Assembly (NCBI GenBank): GCA_015698045.1
Contig: BLAL01000215.1
Location: forward strand, 558,001 to 622,000
From: Rhizophagus clarus
Taxonomy: Eukaryota; Glomeromycota; Glomeromycetes; Glomerales; Glomeraceae
Direction of reading: 5' to 3'
DNA length: 64,000 nt
How positions within the stretch are numbered: position 1 is the first letter of the stretch; each line of letters begins with the position of its first letter. The position numbers were made by a program, and so were the translations under genes. This document shows, piece after piece, positions 39,701-50,959 of this stretch. A model generated the notes under the pieces. The model searched no databases. It was not told where the DNA came from and was given only the letters and a program-made list of their open reading frames with translations.

Positions 39701-40169
39701 AAAGCAACTTGCTACTAAAAGTGCGAGAAAATCACAAGTAGTGGCAGCGCGTCCAGTAGCACAGGAAACGAAATCACAAGAAACTAACCAGCCCGAAATT
39801 AAAATTAATCATAAAGAATCAAATATTGAAAATTTATTTGAGTTTTTAGGATTACAATCATTTGATGGTAAATTCTTACCAAATAAATCATTTTATGAAT
39901 TTTTCCGTAAAAATGATTTAAATGATTTAAAACAAGAAATTAATAAGGAAATTGGTGAAATTAAGGAAATTGAAGAGATATTAAGTACCTGTATTTCTAT
40001 GAAATATCTTGAAATAATTATGTTTGAAAATTTTAAGGATGAATGTGAAATGTGTTATGAAAAAGCCGAAAAAGCTTTAAAGAAAATGATTGAAAATGAA
40101 GAAAAAAGAAATATTATTTCTGAAAAAGCTAAGGAATGGATTCAAAATTGGGTTAATGATGAAGAGTAA
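36799..40169 (+). CDS. VIT and von Willebrand factor A domain protein carrying a histone H3-tail-like segment, 870 aa, nine exons
   Basis: Exons: 36799-36880, 36978-36998, 37086-37267, 37371-37870, 37948-38058, 38142-39137, 39233-39327, 39443-39520, 39622-40169; all junctions are GT-AG and in frame. A VIT domain is encoded by exons 1-4 (YKNIEKDPIEARYKFP, AAAVCGFEAEI). A Ser/Thr/Ala run (37555-37620) follows, then a vWA domain with MIDAS DRSGS (residues 298-302, its Arg codon split by an intron) and LITDGE. Basic exons 8-9 contain the H3-like segment (residues 699-726). A helical C-terminal region begins FLGLQSFDGKFLP, as in VWA5/PARP4-type proteins. The family is probably a protein-protein scaffold; without a signal peptide it is likely cytoplasmic or nuclear. 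The gene looks intact. Confidence 0.9.
39651..39734 (+). other. Histone H3 N-terminal tail mimic inside exon 9
   Basis: 28 codons match residues 1-28 of histone H3 at 25 positions. RTKQTARKSTGG is at 39654-39689, Ile replaces Lys14 at 39690, APRKQLATK is at 39693-39719, Ser replaces Ala24, and ARKS is at 39723-39734; Gly replaces Ala1. Lys4, 9, 18, 23 and 27, Arg2, 8, 17 and 26, Ser10 and Ser28 are kept. The match stops at Ser28. It begins about ten codons into the last exon. Confidence 0.92.
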
Positions 40170-40484
40170 AGAGGAAAGAGATTAAATAACAAAAATATTT
40201 TTTTTTTTTTTTTTTTTTTTACCGTTTTGGTCTTTTTTTTTGCTTTTTTTCATATTGAATGTACGTGTTAAAATTAAATTGAGTTTAAATTATATTTTAT
40301 TTGATTCTATTATTATAAAGTCCTTCAAAATAATATGATAAGAACTTAATTAATAAAGATTATTCACAGTACAACGAGAATTTTTAAAATTTAACAAATC
40401 GTCCATAATGAGTCAATATACCATCATATTTTTTTGTAATATGATATCTGCAAAAAAAAAAAAAAATCATTAAGCAAATCGTTT

Positions 40485-40960
40485 ATATGGGTCGCGTTTA
40501 ACTCACCGACATTCACTTCACCGACCGACAAACGTTTCGCCGACAAACGTTTCGACGACAGGATCACATCACCGACAAGTCGTTTTACCGACAAACATTT
40601 CACCGACAAACACAGGATCTCACCGACAAGTCGTTTCACCGACACTTACATATATTACAATAAAATTAAATATAATTTTTTTTTCTTTATACAACTGTAC
40701 AAGAGAGCCAAAATTATTGTTATTATATAATACGAGATAATGAGTACATAAGAATAAATATAAAATATTAATTTATACCTTCTTATATTAAATATTTTTT
40801 TATAAAAAAAAAACTATTTTATTAGCTGTAATGAGTGAAAAAAGGGGAAAAAAAATGCTTTATAAAAAGAATTTTAATTTGTACCGGCGGTGAAATGGCT
40901 GTCGGCGAAACGATTGTAGGTAAAGTAATTGTCGGTGAAATGAACCAGACCAGTATCATA
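40485..40960. mobile_element. MITE-like element with CACCGACA repeat arms
   Basis: The left arm (40495-40650) is a tandem of CACCGACAAACGTTT and TTTCACCGACA units. The right arm (40882-40955) carries the same motifs inverted (TGTCGGCGAAAC, TGTCGGTGAAAT). The interior is AT-rich. The exact ends and target duplication are not clear. The minus-strand open frame in the left arm comes from the repeat. Confidence 0.5.
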
Positions 40961-42021
40961 TTTCGTCTCCTGTGGTTGTTTTTTGCCCAAAATGGGTAGT
41001 AGTATATTATGGTCTGAACCTGGCTATGCAGTTAATTAAGTTAATTAGGTCATTTGTGCCAATACCACTTTTTCTATTTCATTTCTTTCTCCAAGAATTG
41101 TAATAATGATCCGGGAAATAAGTCGTTATGTCACTCAAAGTTGGGAACACTAACTATCATGACCAGTATGTTTTAGGCTTTGGTCTTTTTATAATTATGA
41201 TGTAAATGTTGTTGTTATTAGCACGAAAAACATTGAAAGGTGGTAAATAATTTTTAGAGGTTCCTAAGAAATAATTTCCAAAATGTCTTAGATGCTAAGT
41301 AAAGTTTCCAAGATAAACATGGTTATTACTCAAAAATTACTTTTTTCCTAAAGTTACTCCAAATAATAATACGAACTAATTTAAAACCTTTTATTGGAAA
41401 GAACGATATTAAAATAAAAGTGATAAAATTGAATTTTTGGCAACTGTGCAACGGAATGTAAATATTTTTCCAGCAAATCGGAGATAATATAATATATTTC
41501 GGAACAGTAAAAATAAAAAGAATAATTTGTACTTATTAGTTTATTATTTTGTATAATGGCGATAGTTTGATCGGTATCTCGTTGACCCACATCTTTGATG
41601 TATCATTTTTATCTAGTTTACTTTTTTAGTTCTCTATTATGAACTTGATTGTTATTACAAAAAATAAAAAGAATAATTTGTAAAAAAGACCGACTTCGGT
41701 TGTAATACGATCAACGTAATTATTAAAAAGAGAACTTTCATGGGAATATTGCCGAAAATCAACTAATTGTTAATAAATGACGTTTAATATTATATTTATT
41801 GTTTTTGTGGGGCTGTCCTTATGAAAAAAGGGAATATTCTAATTTACAATAGGAAATTGTAAGTTTTTCATTGTCCTTCAAAGTCTTAAAAATGAATCTA
41901 AAAATTGGGAATAGTCCGAGTCAAATAATTTGGTCGTACAGAACTACATATAAATTCTTAAGTTTTTCCCTCACCTTTTCAATATTCACATTCCTATAAA
42001 CATATAAACATCACTTCTACC

Positions 42022-42328
42022 ATGTCGACCCATTCTAACTCCCAGTGAGTATTTTTCAATTATATTATTTGCAGACTATAATGTTAACTTTAATATTATC
42101 CTTTTCCATAAAACATGATGCAGCTTTGTCATAAATTTTTTAAGAGCAGTATCGATTTCAACAACTGTTGCGGTATTGATCGTCTACGCTATAAATCTAT
42201 TTGATATTATTAAAGAAATACAACATATACAAGATACTAATCACAATATATACGAAATTTATAATGGCATAAATATACCTTCAAATAACATTAGTAATAT
42301 TAATCGTCTCTCTACATTTCTTAGTTAA
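42022..42328 (+). CDS. Small single-pass membrane protein, 75 aa, two exons
   Basis: Exon 1 is 42022-42044 (ATG TCG ACC ...), donor GTGAGT. The acceptor TGCAG leads to exon 2, 42124-42328, ending TAA; a closer AG (42074) would give an immediate stop. Residues about 9-34 (FVINFLRAVSISTTVAVLIVYA) form one membrane helix; the rest is polar and Asn/Ile-rich. Not recognised. The splice sites, the ATG context ACCATGT and a T-rich leader support a real gene. Confidence 0.5.
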
Positions 42329-45210
42329 TGTAAATTATGCCACTTTGGGAAATTTGTTTAAAAAATTATTATTATATGGTGTTACGGACAATATTATTAC
42401 ATTTTTTTTTTTTAATAGATCGATTCGTATATCCACGTCCAACCCATTTTTTTTTTTATTTCAAATTTGTAGAAAATCCAAATAAATAATCAAAATATAT
42501 ACTTGAGTCCGTTGTATACTAAATAGAAACATGTTTACGAACCTTTCATTTTTTCATATCAACTAATCACATGTTATGCACGAAATAAGTTATATGTCAT
42601 CAAATTTGGCATTTATATCATGGGAAATTACCAACAAATGACATGTAACCTAAATTTTATTTATTAAATCTTTAAATTTCATAACATTTAATACGATTTG
42701 ACATATTTTAACTCATTTCTTTAAATGAGTTCACGCTCTTTTACACTGAGTTTTGACGTGATTTAAGCTTACAACAAAGACCTATAATACAAGAAAATCA
42801 ATTTCTTTGGTTTAATATCAACTAATAATTCGACCCATACCGATATTTCCTAAACAAAAGGACAGGATCTTATCCTCCACAAAACACGATAAAAAGGCTA
42901 ACACATTAATTATATGATGATGTATCAATATTACAAATTATTAAGAGTACCTGGGTTTTGAGTATATTTATTCTAAACATGGTAACGAAACCCCTGAGAT
43001 CAAAATCTAACCCAAAAATTTACCATTTTAATAAATCTAAATTAGTTAATTATGGCAAAGATCGGGCGGCTGAAGATACACTTCATGTTGAATAAAGAAG
43101 AGATTGAAAATATGATAATATTGAACAACCATCAGAAATTTTGATTTGGATTGATTTTGACCATTCCGTTTCTGTGTAACTAACTATCGCGGGCCACAGT
43201 ACTCCTCCTATATATAATACCCCTTTTTTTCTGACACATTTAAAATATTTTTCTGAATACAAAGTTTTTAAAATCCTTCATTTATAATTAAAAATTTCGT
43301 TACAGTATCAACCGACCCCCTAAAATTTGCAATACACCCGCGGTAGTAGTTGTTAATATAAATTAATATATAATTTTTTCTTTTAGTAACTAAGTTTCAA
43401 TTAATTTCGGTTTCGTGTCGGAAATCGCTGTTTTTCGTATATTCCTAAACCCAAATGAGTTTCGGGAAGTTTTAGTCTTCGCACCCATATTATTTCGATT
43501 ACAGCTGATGAGAGTAACTCGGTAAAACTCGGTAGAGGTCAAAATGAAATAAATATACTCGGATTAGTGCTCCGAATCTAATGATACTTATTCCGTGTTT
43601 GCCGAATGTAAATAAAAAATGACAAATGATATCTCACTAAATTTACTAAAATAAGTTTGGATGAGTTTCTTTACATTTGATTTCAAAATTTCTTTAAACA
43701 ATTACGTTTAGTAAAATAAATAAAATTAATTAAGATTAAATAGTTTGATGAGATTTAGAATATCGAACAATAACTTCTTTCTTGTACAGCATTTTGACAT
43801 TACTTTGGTTAATGATTTTTTCTTATAATGACCAAGAATTGAAACCTTCTTCATATTAAATTAATAAGGAGAAAATATTAAATATAAATTTTTATTTATT
43901 ACGCCAATAATTTCATTCGAAATAATAGTAATAACAATCTATGAAAATGTCGTAGAAAGATTCAACCCACGGTCCATGAAAAGGAATTTCTAGTATTTTA
44001 TTATAATCTTGTATTATTTTATACATATCCAAGCAAAGTCTGGATTAATTTTAAAAAAATGTCTAATTAGCTCACGAATGATTGAAAATTATTTGTTTTT
44101 TAAATTAAAATATATGTCAACACCCAAATTTCACGGGACGTTCGTCAAAACTTGAAATCATTTGCGTTCAACATGAAGTCACATGCATAATGAGACGATT
44201 ATCATCACATGAATTCCAAAATACGATAATCTTATTTTTCTTTACTTTTTATTCAAAAGTTCGATGCAATAACTTTATGCGAGTGGCGGAAAACTAATTC
44301 CCGTCCAATGAATGAAGTATGGGAGGTTTTTACAATAAATGAAACTAGGAGCCTGGGAGTTTATAACCGTATGTACCCTTAAATTTAGGAAATCAGGACC
44401 ATGTTTTTTGTTTTACAATCTTTTTACCTGAGCTTATATGCTGAAAAGGTCTATTTGCTAATCTTTTAGATATATATTACGTCTCTCCGCAGGATTTAAT
44501 TATGAATTAGTTAATTAGTTAAACTTTACTCTTTCTTGTGTTGGATACTTTTTGCTTTGCCGGTTTATGTAATTTATTTAATTATAGATTCTTGTCTGTT
44601 ATTTGTTTTTCATATTATATATAGATCTTGTTTTTAGCATGTAATTCTTGTTATAAGCGCTTCCCGAGAAGTGGTGGGTTTCACTAGTAATTAGTATATT
44701 GAGTTGTCTTTAGCTACTTAATCAAAGCTTTGTTTCCTAATATCGAATTGATTTTTGTGATATTGTTTATTAGCTATTTTGCTTTTTAATATCTTATCCC
44801 ATTATTCTACATTACATCGTATATACCTTTGTTCTTTTGAAACTTTATTTTCGTTATATATTTTGTATTTACTGTTTAACCCGTTAAATTTATTTCATTG
44901 ATTGGTCATAAAATATCAAAAGATAAATGGACCACAAAGAGATAATATTTTGGCTTTTTTTTTGAAATTAATTATAAGATCTTCTCAATGATTTTGGCAT
45001 CAAATTGGTGTAAAGTAATAAAAAAAAAAAATAATTTTTTTTTCAAAGAACCATTTTTAATTTTTTGGCCATCGTATTCATTATCAATCTGATAACAAGG
45101 TTTTATGTTTTAATAATATTTTTCAATAGAATTATTTATTTTTTACTAATCAAAGTAAATTATTTTTTAAATATATAGATTGCTAACAACCAGTGATTGA
45201 AAGGTGTTAC
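42329..45210. other. Intergenic AT-rich DNA with a dispersed repeat copy
   Basis: No gene is supported. At 43500-43620 a segment with AACTCGGTAAAACTCGGTAGAGG and TTTGCCGAATGTAAATAAAAA matches, in reverse orientation, the segment at about 50690-50830. Confidence 0.4.
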
Positions 45211-45213
45211 ATG

Positions 45214-45590
45214 TTATTGATGACTAAATAAAATACAATCACGTAAGTGTTTCTGTTGAGCTAAATCATCAAAAGTAGGATTATTATTATTAGTCAAATT
45301 AGAGAAAGTAGAGAACTTTGTAGTATTTAAATAATAAATGCGTTCTAAAAGTGTGATTAACGTTTCCATAATAATTATACTAATGATGGAATTGGCCTTA
45401 AGATGAAAAGACAAGGGCATTCAAGAAAAATAATATTACATCTTAGCGCTGATGTAAAGAATTCTAATAAAATATTAAAAGGGTTTACCACGATAATTAT
45501 TAAGATCTGAGTTGTAATTTCGGGTTCAATTGTAATTGGAGAAATCTTGTCACTTTCGTTTGACACACTCTTTTTTTTGTATTTCTTCAT
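45214..45590 (-). CDS. Possible two-exon small protein
   Basis: A minus-strand ATG at 45588-45590 opens a basic N-terminus (MKKYKKKSVSNESDK). A donor GTAAAC near 45485 and acceptor TTAAG near 45402 would join it in frame to METLITLLERIYYLNTTKF and onward, ending TAA at 45214. Both parts look coding, but neither splice site is strong and no family is recognised. Confidence 0.3.
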
Positions 45591-46775
45591 GAGTTCGCTT
45601 ACGTTTTGAACTATTATTTACGCTAATAAAACCTTGATTTCAGATTCCTCTCGTCATATCTAAACCGATCTTAAATGAAATGGACTTTAGTATGCATCAA
45701 GATTAACATGAAGAGTCAAATTAAAAATTAACCTGCTCGAGATCGATCCTCATTTGTATAGAATATTATATCTCTTCGCTTGTTGATCTCAAAAATTATT
45801 TATCCGTTCCGAATTCTTACCATTCTTGAAAACAATGAATAGCAATTTCCCTAACAACAGTCAGCTCACAAATAGTCCATAATTATTGTATACTCACAGT
45901 ACTAACATAATTTTCTAGGCAAAATAATAAATCCTTTTATTGATTTATATATTATGTTCCTTAATTTTTTCTTATGAATTAAAAAGGCCTGAAGTGTTTG
46001 CGAAATTTCTTCTTCTAAAATATATGTCTAATTTTTAAAAATGTATTCCTCCCCAACATCTAAAGTATATATACAATTTTTCTAATTAACAAGTTGATAT
46101 TAATGAAAGAATATTAAGAAAACTGAAAAGATTCTTTAAAACGTTCTTCTCGGACCTTATACATTAATGAGCTTAATCCACATGTCAGTTAACTATCTCT
46201 CAATGCTGAGCCGTTACAAGATCTAGACTTTTTACGTAAAATTTTCTATTACAACATTACAACCAACAGTCTATCGATAGATCTATTAGGTTAAATTTTT
46301 AAAAAAAAATAACAAAAGCAACTTTTTTTTCGGCGTCTTTTTTATTATATGACGTACATTATGCGTTCAAAGAAAAAATTAATGCACCCAAAAAGCTTAT
46401 TTGCTTTTTTTTAAAATATGAAACAATATATGAAATTCTGCGATTAAGTTGTAAAGAAGGGTCACATGTTGGAATAAACGTAATTTTTGAATGTATGAAT
46501 TTACTGTACAACAACTTCAATATATATGACTATTAATTAGGATGATCAACCTGCAGATTTAATTTTGGCACGTCCTCGAGTTCTATGTACTGTACTATAC
46601 GTTGCAAGGGTTAATCTGCAAGTAATTAACGTGAAATTAAAAATAAGAATGTAAATCTAGCTGTAAAATATATGCAAACACACAGAAGAAAAATATACTA
46701 AAATAATTAATCAAATATTGTATAATTCATGTAATACGTGTATTTATTTATTATTTTTACCTCAAAGTGCAACTT

Positions 46776-46988
46776 TTAAAAGAAAGGAGATCCACCAAAA
46801 AATTGGTTTGCGAATGGATCGCTCGTAATTTGTAAAGGTAGTTGTGTTATCCTGTTTAATGTATTCATTGCACGTCTTCTGTGCAATCTCATAGTTCTTC
46901 TTCCATAACGTCTAATTTGTCGTTGATTTCGACGTCTGTGAAGTGCAAGATAAAAAGAAATGTGCAAATTGCCGTTATTTAATGACAT
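46776..46988 (-). CDS. Arg-rich small protein, 70 aa
   Basis: The ATG at 46988 starts MSLNNGNLHISFYLALHRRR. An Arg-rich helix-like block (RRRNQRQIRRYGRRTMRLHRRRAM) precedes a hydrophobic and Phe/Gly tail. A CTTCACAG acceptor-like site lies just before the Arg block, so the first exon may differ. It could be a small nucleic-acid-binding protein. The surroundings hold no other gene. Confidence 0.35.
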   Translation of the reverse strand: MSLNNGNLHISFYLALHRRRNQRQIRRYGRRTMRLHRRRAMNTLNRITQLPLQITSDPFANQFFGGSPFF

Positions 46989-48628
46989 TTTTATATAAGA
47001 ATTCAGGTTAAAATCAAAAATAATGAGAAGAAAAAAAAAAGTGAAAAAAATATTCATAATCGAATTTTGATGGATTTTATATGAAAAAATGAATTGATAA
47101 ATTTATATTGAACACAAAATTACGTAGTAAGCATTAAAAACTGCTTTAAATAGTTGATGATAAAAAATGATATGGTTAAAATACAATAAACATATTGTAC
47201 AAGCACCGTACAATCATAAAAGTTATAAATTTTATACATGCCTTGCGTATATAAGTGGATTATATTTTGATTTTATGTAACATTCATTCCACTTTTGAAC
47301 CAAGAATTTCCTTCTTAATTTTTAGTGTGACTACACTAAACAACAAAAGTATTCTGATCTGCCATTCTGGTATTGTATTATATTATATAGGATATAAATT
47401 TTAGCCGCTTTTTTTTTTCAATATAACGTATTTTTACTTATTTTAAAGCAGGAATAGCGAGAATGAATGATTATGATAACAAGTCGATCTAAACGTTTCT
47501 TATAATTTTCATAAGCTCTCGTGTTAATTTTAATCCTTTAACATTAAGAAAAAATAAAATCTACAGGGTATTCTAATCATATATAAGCTAAATTGTGTAA
47601 TAGAAAATCCGATAGAAATGAAATAAAAGATATGATTATCAGAATAAATCTTTGGTCGATCGTAGTAAGGAGTACGTAGGTAGATAACGCGTGAATTAAT
47701 TATTGAAAATAATGATGAGCGTATATCATATTAATTTTTATTAATAAAGTCAAATAAAATTACGTGTTACGTACTATTATATCGATTGATTGATTTATTA
47801 TTTATTTATCCATTTATATTCGTCCCACGCGCAAAACAAGGTTATATAATTAATCATATCTTCCTCGTATAATAATTGAAATCATCAAAAAACAATTTTA
47901 AAAAGAACACTGTTGATGAAGAAAATTACGGACGTAAAATTGTAAAATTGAATAGCGTAAAATAGTCGAACAAAACGAATAAATTGATCTAAAGGTAAAA
48001 GAATTACAAATTGTATATATATGACTAATACAATATCTAAAATATTGCGATTGGTAAGAAATAACGTTGAATACATGGTAATAATAGTAGCGGAAATATA
48101 TGTAAATTAATAAAGCGAGCGGCTAATTTAGAAAGTTGAATGAGCGATTCCAGCGACAATAGAGCCAATCATTAGAAGGAGATAAAGGCCAATTTATCCA
48201 GTTAAATTCCATCGACTTGTTTATTGATTTTTATTTGAGACGTATCTCAATAGAGGTGCAGCCGGTGCTGCCTTAAGTTACGTCCAAGATACGCCCATAA
48301 CGTGACTTAATATCATGCCAAATCACTTTTTTCATATTAAAGTTAACGTCTATGACATACACGTCATTAAGATCTCTACCATCACGTTGAAAGAATTATA
48401 AAATTATGCATACGCAGATACAGGTACCCAGATTTAACGGAAGCTTGTTACTACTTTCGAAATTCTTACTTTTGATGCATTGTAGATAACTAGATATGAA
48501 TCACATTTTAAACAAATTTTGTTTGTGAATTAGATTTTACTATTGAAAAATATTTTACCAAAAGCATAATATATACTTTACATAAAAAATTTGATTTTAT
48601 AAACTAATGGCTTACTAACCAATAGATT

Positions 48629-48897
48629 TTACAGCTAATTGTAAAATTGTGTGGCCACCTTATGATTTTTCAATTTGAAAATTTGTTTTTCAAAATCAGT
48701 AAAAAATCAATTCAACTCCTTAAAAAATAAAAATAGAAAGATATCACATGAATCAATCTAAACTACTTTATTAATTTTGAGGAGTTAGGTTATTGCATTT
48801 AAACTTCATCTTTTGCTGGATCTTTGAAAAATTCAAATATCAAATTTTCAAATTAAAAAATCATGAAGTGGCCGCACAATTTTGCAATTAGCTGTAA
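48629..48897. mobile_element. Foldback MITE, 269 bp
   Basis: TTACAGCTAATTGTAAAATT plus the following bases through GGCCACCTTATGATTTTT (48629-48680) is the near-perfect inverse of 48845-48897. The arms are about 50 bp. No clear target duplication is visible. Confidence 0.65.
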
Positions 48898-49382
48898 CAA
48901 TATTTGCAATATAAAATTAACATTATCAAAAATCAGGAATTTGTCAGAAACGATAACAATTGGTTTATGCAATACACAATTCACTTTGAAATTCAAAAGA
49001 TTATTAATTAAAAACGATGCTTATAAATCATTTCTTGATTTTAAAAACAATATAAATAAGCAGCAAGTTCTAGCAGTCACCTAAAATTTTCAAAAAAAAA
49101 AAAAAAAAAATTCAATAAATATATCAGATATATATTTTATTCTGCGTTCAAATACTAGGAATTTGTGATTTTATTGGGTCACGATCACGTGAGAAGATCA
49201 GGGACCACAAATTCAAACTTGAAAACTCGGAAAATTCTTTTTATTGTTCGCTTGCATTACCGGGATCAGGGTCTGGTTCTTTTGGATTGGGTTAGATTAT
49301 TATGGATTTAAACTTAATATAGGATTTTTATTTTTCTTTATTTTTTTTTATATGTAATAATAATAACTTGACTCCCCGTCTA

Positions 49383-49408
49383 AATAAATAAATAAATAAA
49401 TAAATAAA
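49383..49408. repeat. (TAAA)n microsatellite
   Basis: Six to seven perfect TAAA units. Confidence 0.85.
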
Positions 49409-49493
49409 ATTCTTTTTATTTCCATACCTTCGTCTTACCTCATTTACAATCTACATTCTGCATCACATTTGCAAATCAACAATAAACTTTAAC

Positions 49494-49870
49494 ATGCCTG
49501 ATTATTCATTCTCTATCCTCACATTCACATCAACAATTTCAAATACAGATACTAACAATGTGACTTCTACGCCAATATGATCCAATGTTAATATAGCCAT
49601 TGGTTACAACAAATGTCTCAAATTACATACCCTCGAATTGACGAATCGTGCCATTAACCTTCAATTATCACATCAAATGTGAAAGATTGAACTTGATGCG
49701 AATGAATATATTTCTATTGCCAGTAACAAAGTAATAATCTAGTTTATCAATTATTATATTGAGATTGTTTCTCCCAATAAACTCAATAAGAATTTTTATG
49801 GTATCGATATTGAACCAAATATGGAACAGAAGCAAATTAGTTTTCACGTTCGATCAACAAAATCTTAATT
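49494..49870 (+). pseudogene. Degenerate relative of the 186-aa protein at 31948
   Basis: A plus-strand frame from ATG 49494 (MPDYSFSILTFTST) carries several stops (TGA near 49578, TGA near 49680, TAG near 49741). Its second half (NEYISIASNK, NKNFYGIDIEPNMEQKQISF) resembles the C-terminal domain of the 31948 gene (NEYIFHYQQ, NKYIYDIEIEQNFVQNLSF). The similarity is by eye only. Confidence 0.35.
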
Positions 49871-50142
49871 TTATTATCACAATATTTAATCGACTATTTA
49901 CTTAACTAAGAAATAGTGTAAATATTCCATATATGAATTTTTTTGTGTCTCGCTACCTTATTACAAAATAAGAATAATTTTAAACCATAAATTAAATTTT
50001 GTTGTATTTATCCAAGTACGATTCGAACATTATCTGTTATAGATTAATAACGTTATCGTAATAATTATTACTTGTTGTACAATGATAGACTAGTATTCAT
50101 GAATCTTTTAAGGTGTAAAAAAAAAGAATCCGTATTAACATT

Positions 50143-50955
50143 TAAGGCCGCAAACTCGATTTTTCGGTTCACGTCACCGTCATCACCGGCCGGTCACTTT
50201 TTCATATATGAATTAGGCGTGAGCGGTCACCTCGCAATGTAGAATTTAGTTTACCTTAAAGTCGTCGAGAGCTGTCGTCTCCATATGAAATGAAATAAAC
50301 GAATAAACAAATAATCTTTTCTCACAACTGATTAGTTTTTACACTTTTTTTTTTACAAATTTCTTTCTCATCGTGACTACATTCCCAAATTAAAAACAAA
50401 GTGCATCTTCAAATAATCCTCGTGAATAATATGGAATTTCAACAGGATTGCATGTTAAAGTATTATAGAGAACAATTCTTTCATGGAATCATCAAAATCT
50501 AAGTCATATGTAAAAAACACCAACAGATGTACATTCTGATATTAAATTCCGTCTAAAAGTCTTGCCAGTTCCTAAAGTCGAACGTATTCATTAATTACCT
50601 CCTTTAAAGTTAATCACCAATCAGATGTCACAGTTTGCATACTCACCGTATAAACTTTTTTCGTTATATCTGACTTCATAATGTACGAGACACATTCATT
50701 TTTATTTACATTCGGCAAAACCCGGTAAAACTCAGAATAAGGTGAAAATTATTAGATCCAGAGTTCTAATCCGAGTATAACGGTATATTTTTTATTTCAT
50801 TTTGATCTCTACCGAGGTACTCTCGGCAAGAAATGTGTCCCGTACATTATGAAATCAGCTTTAATAACTAAATATAAACCCCGAGTCCCCGGGTCGATTT
50901 TAAATTTCAACATTACGTGAACCGAAAAATCGAAAATTTGAATTTGTGGGGCCCA
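50143..50955. mobile_element. Element related to 26523-27954
   Basis: The ends GGCCGCAAACTCGATTTTTC and, inverted, GGCCCCACAAATTCAAATTT with CGATTTTTCGGTTCACGT nearby match those of the middle element at 26523-27954. The inner motif AAATCGACCC is also shared. The flanks (TAA/CAA) do not form a clean duplication. The interior includes the dispersed segment also seen at 43500. Confidence 0.5.
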
Positions 50956-50959
50956 AAAG

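Noticed and set aside
40424-40645. 73-codon minus frame with SVKRL repeats
   Set aside because: Direct translation of the CACCGACA tandem array.
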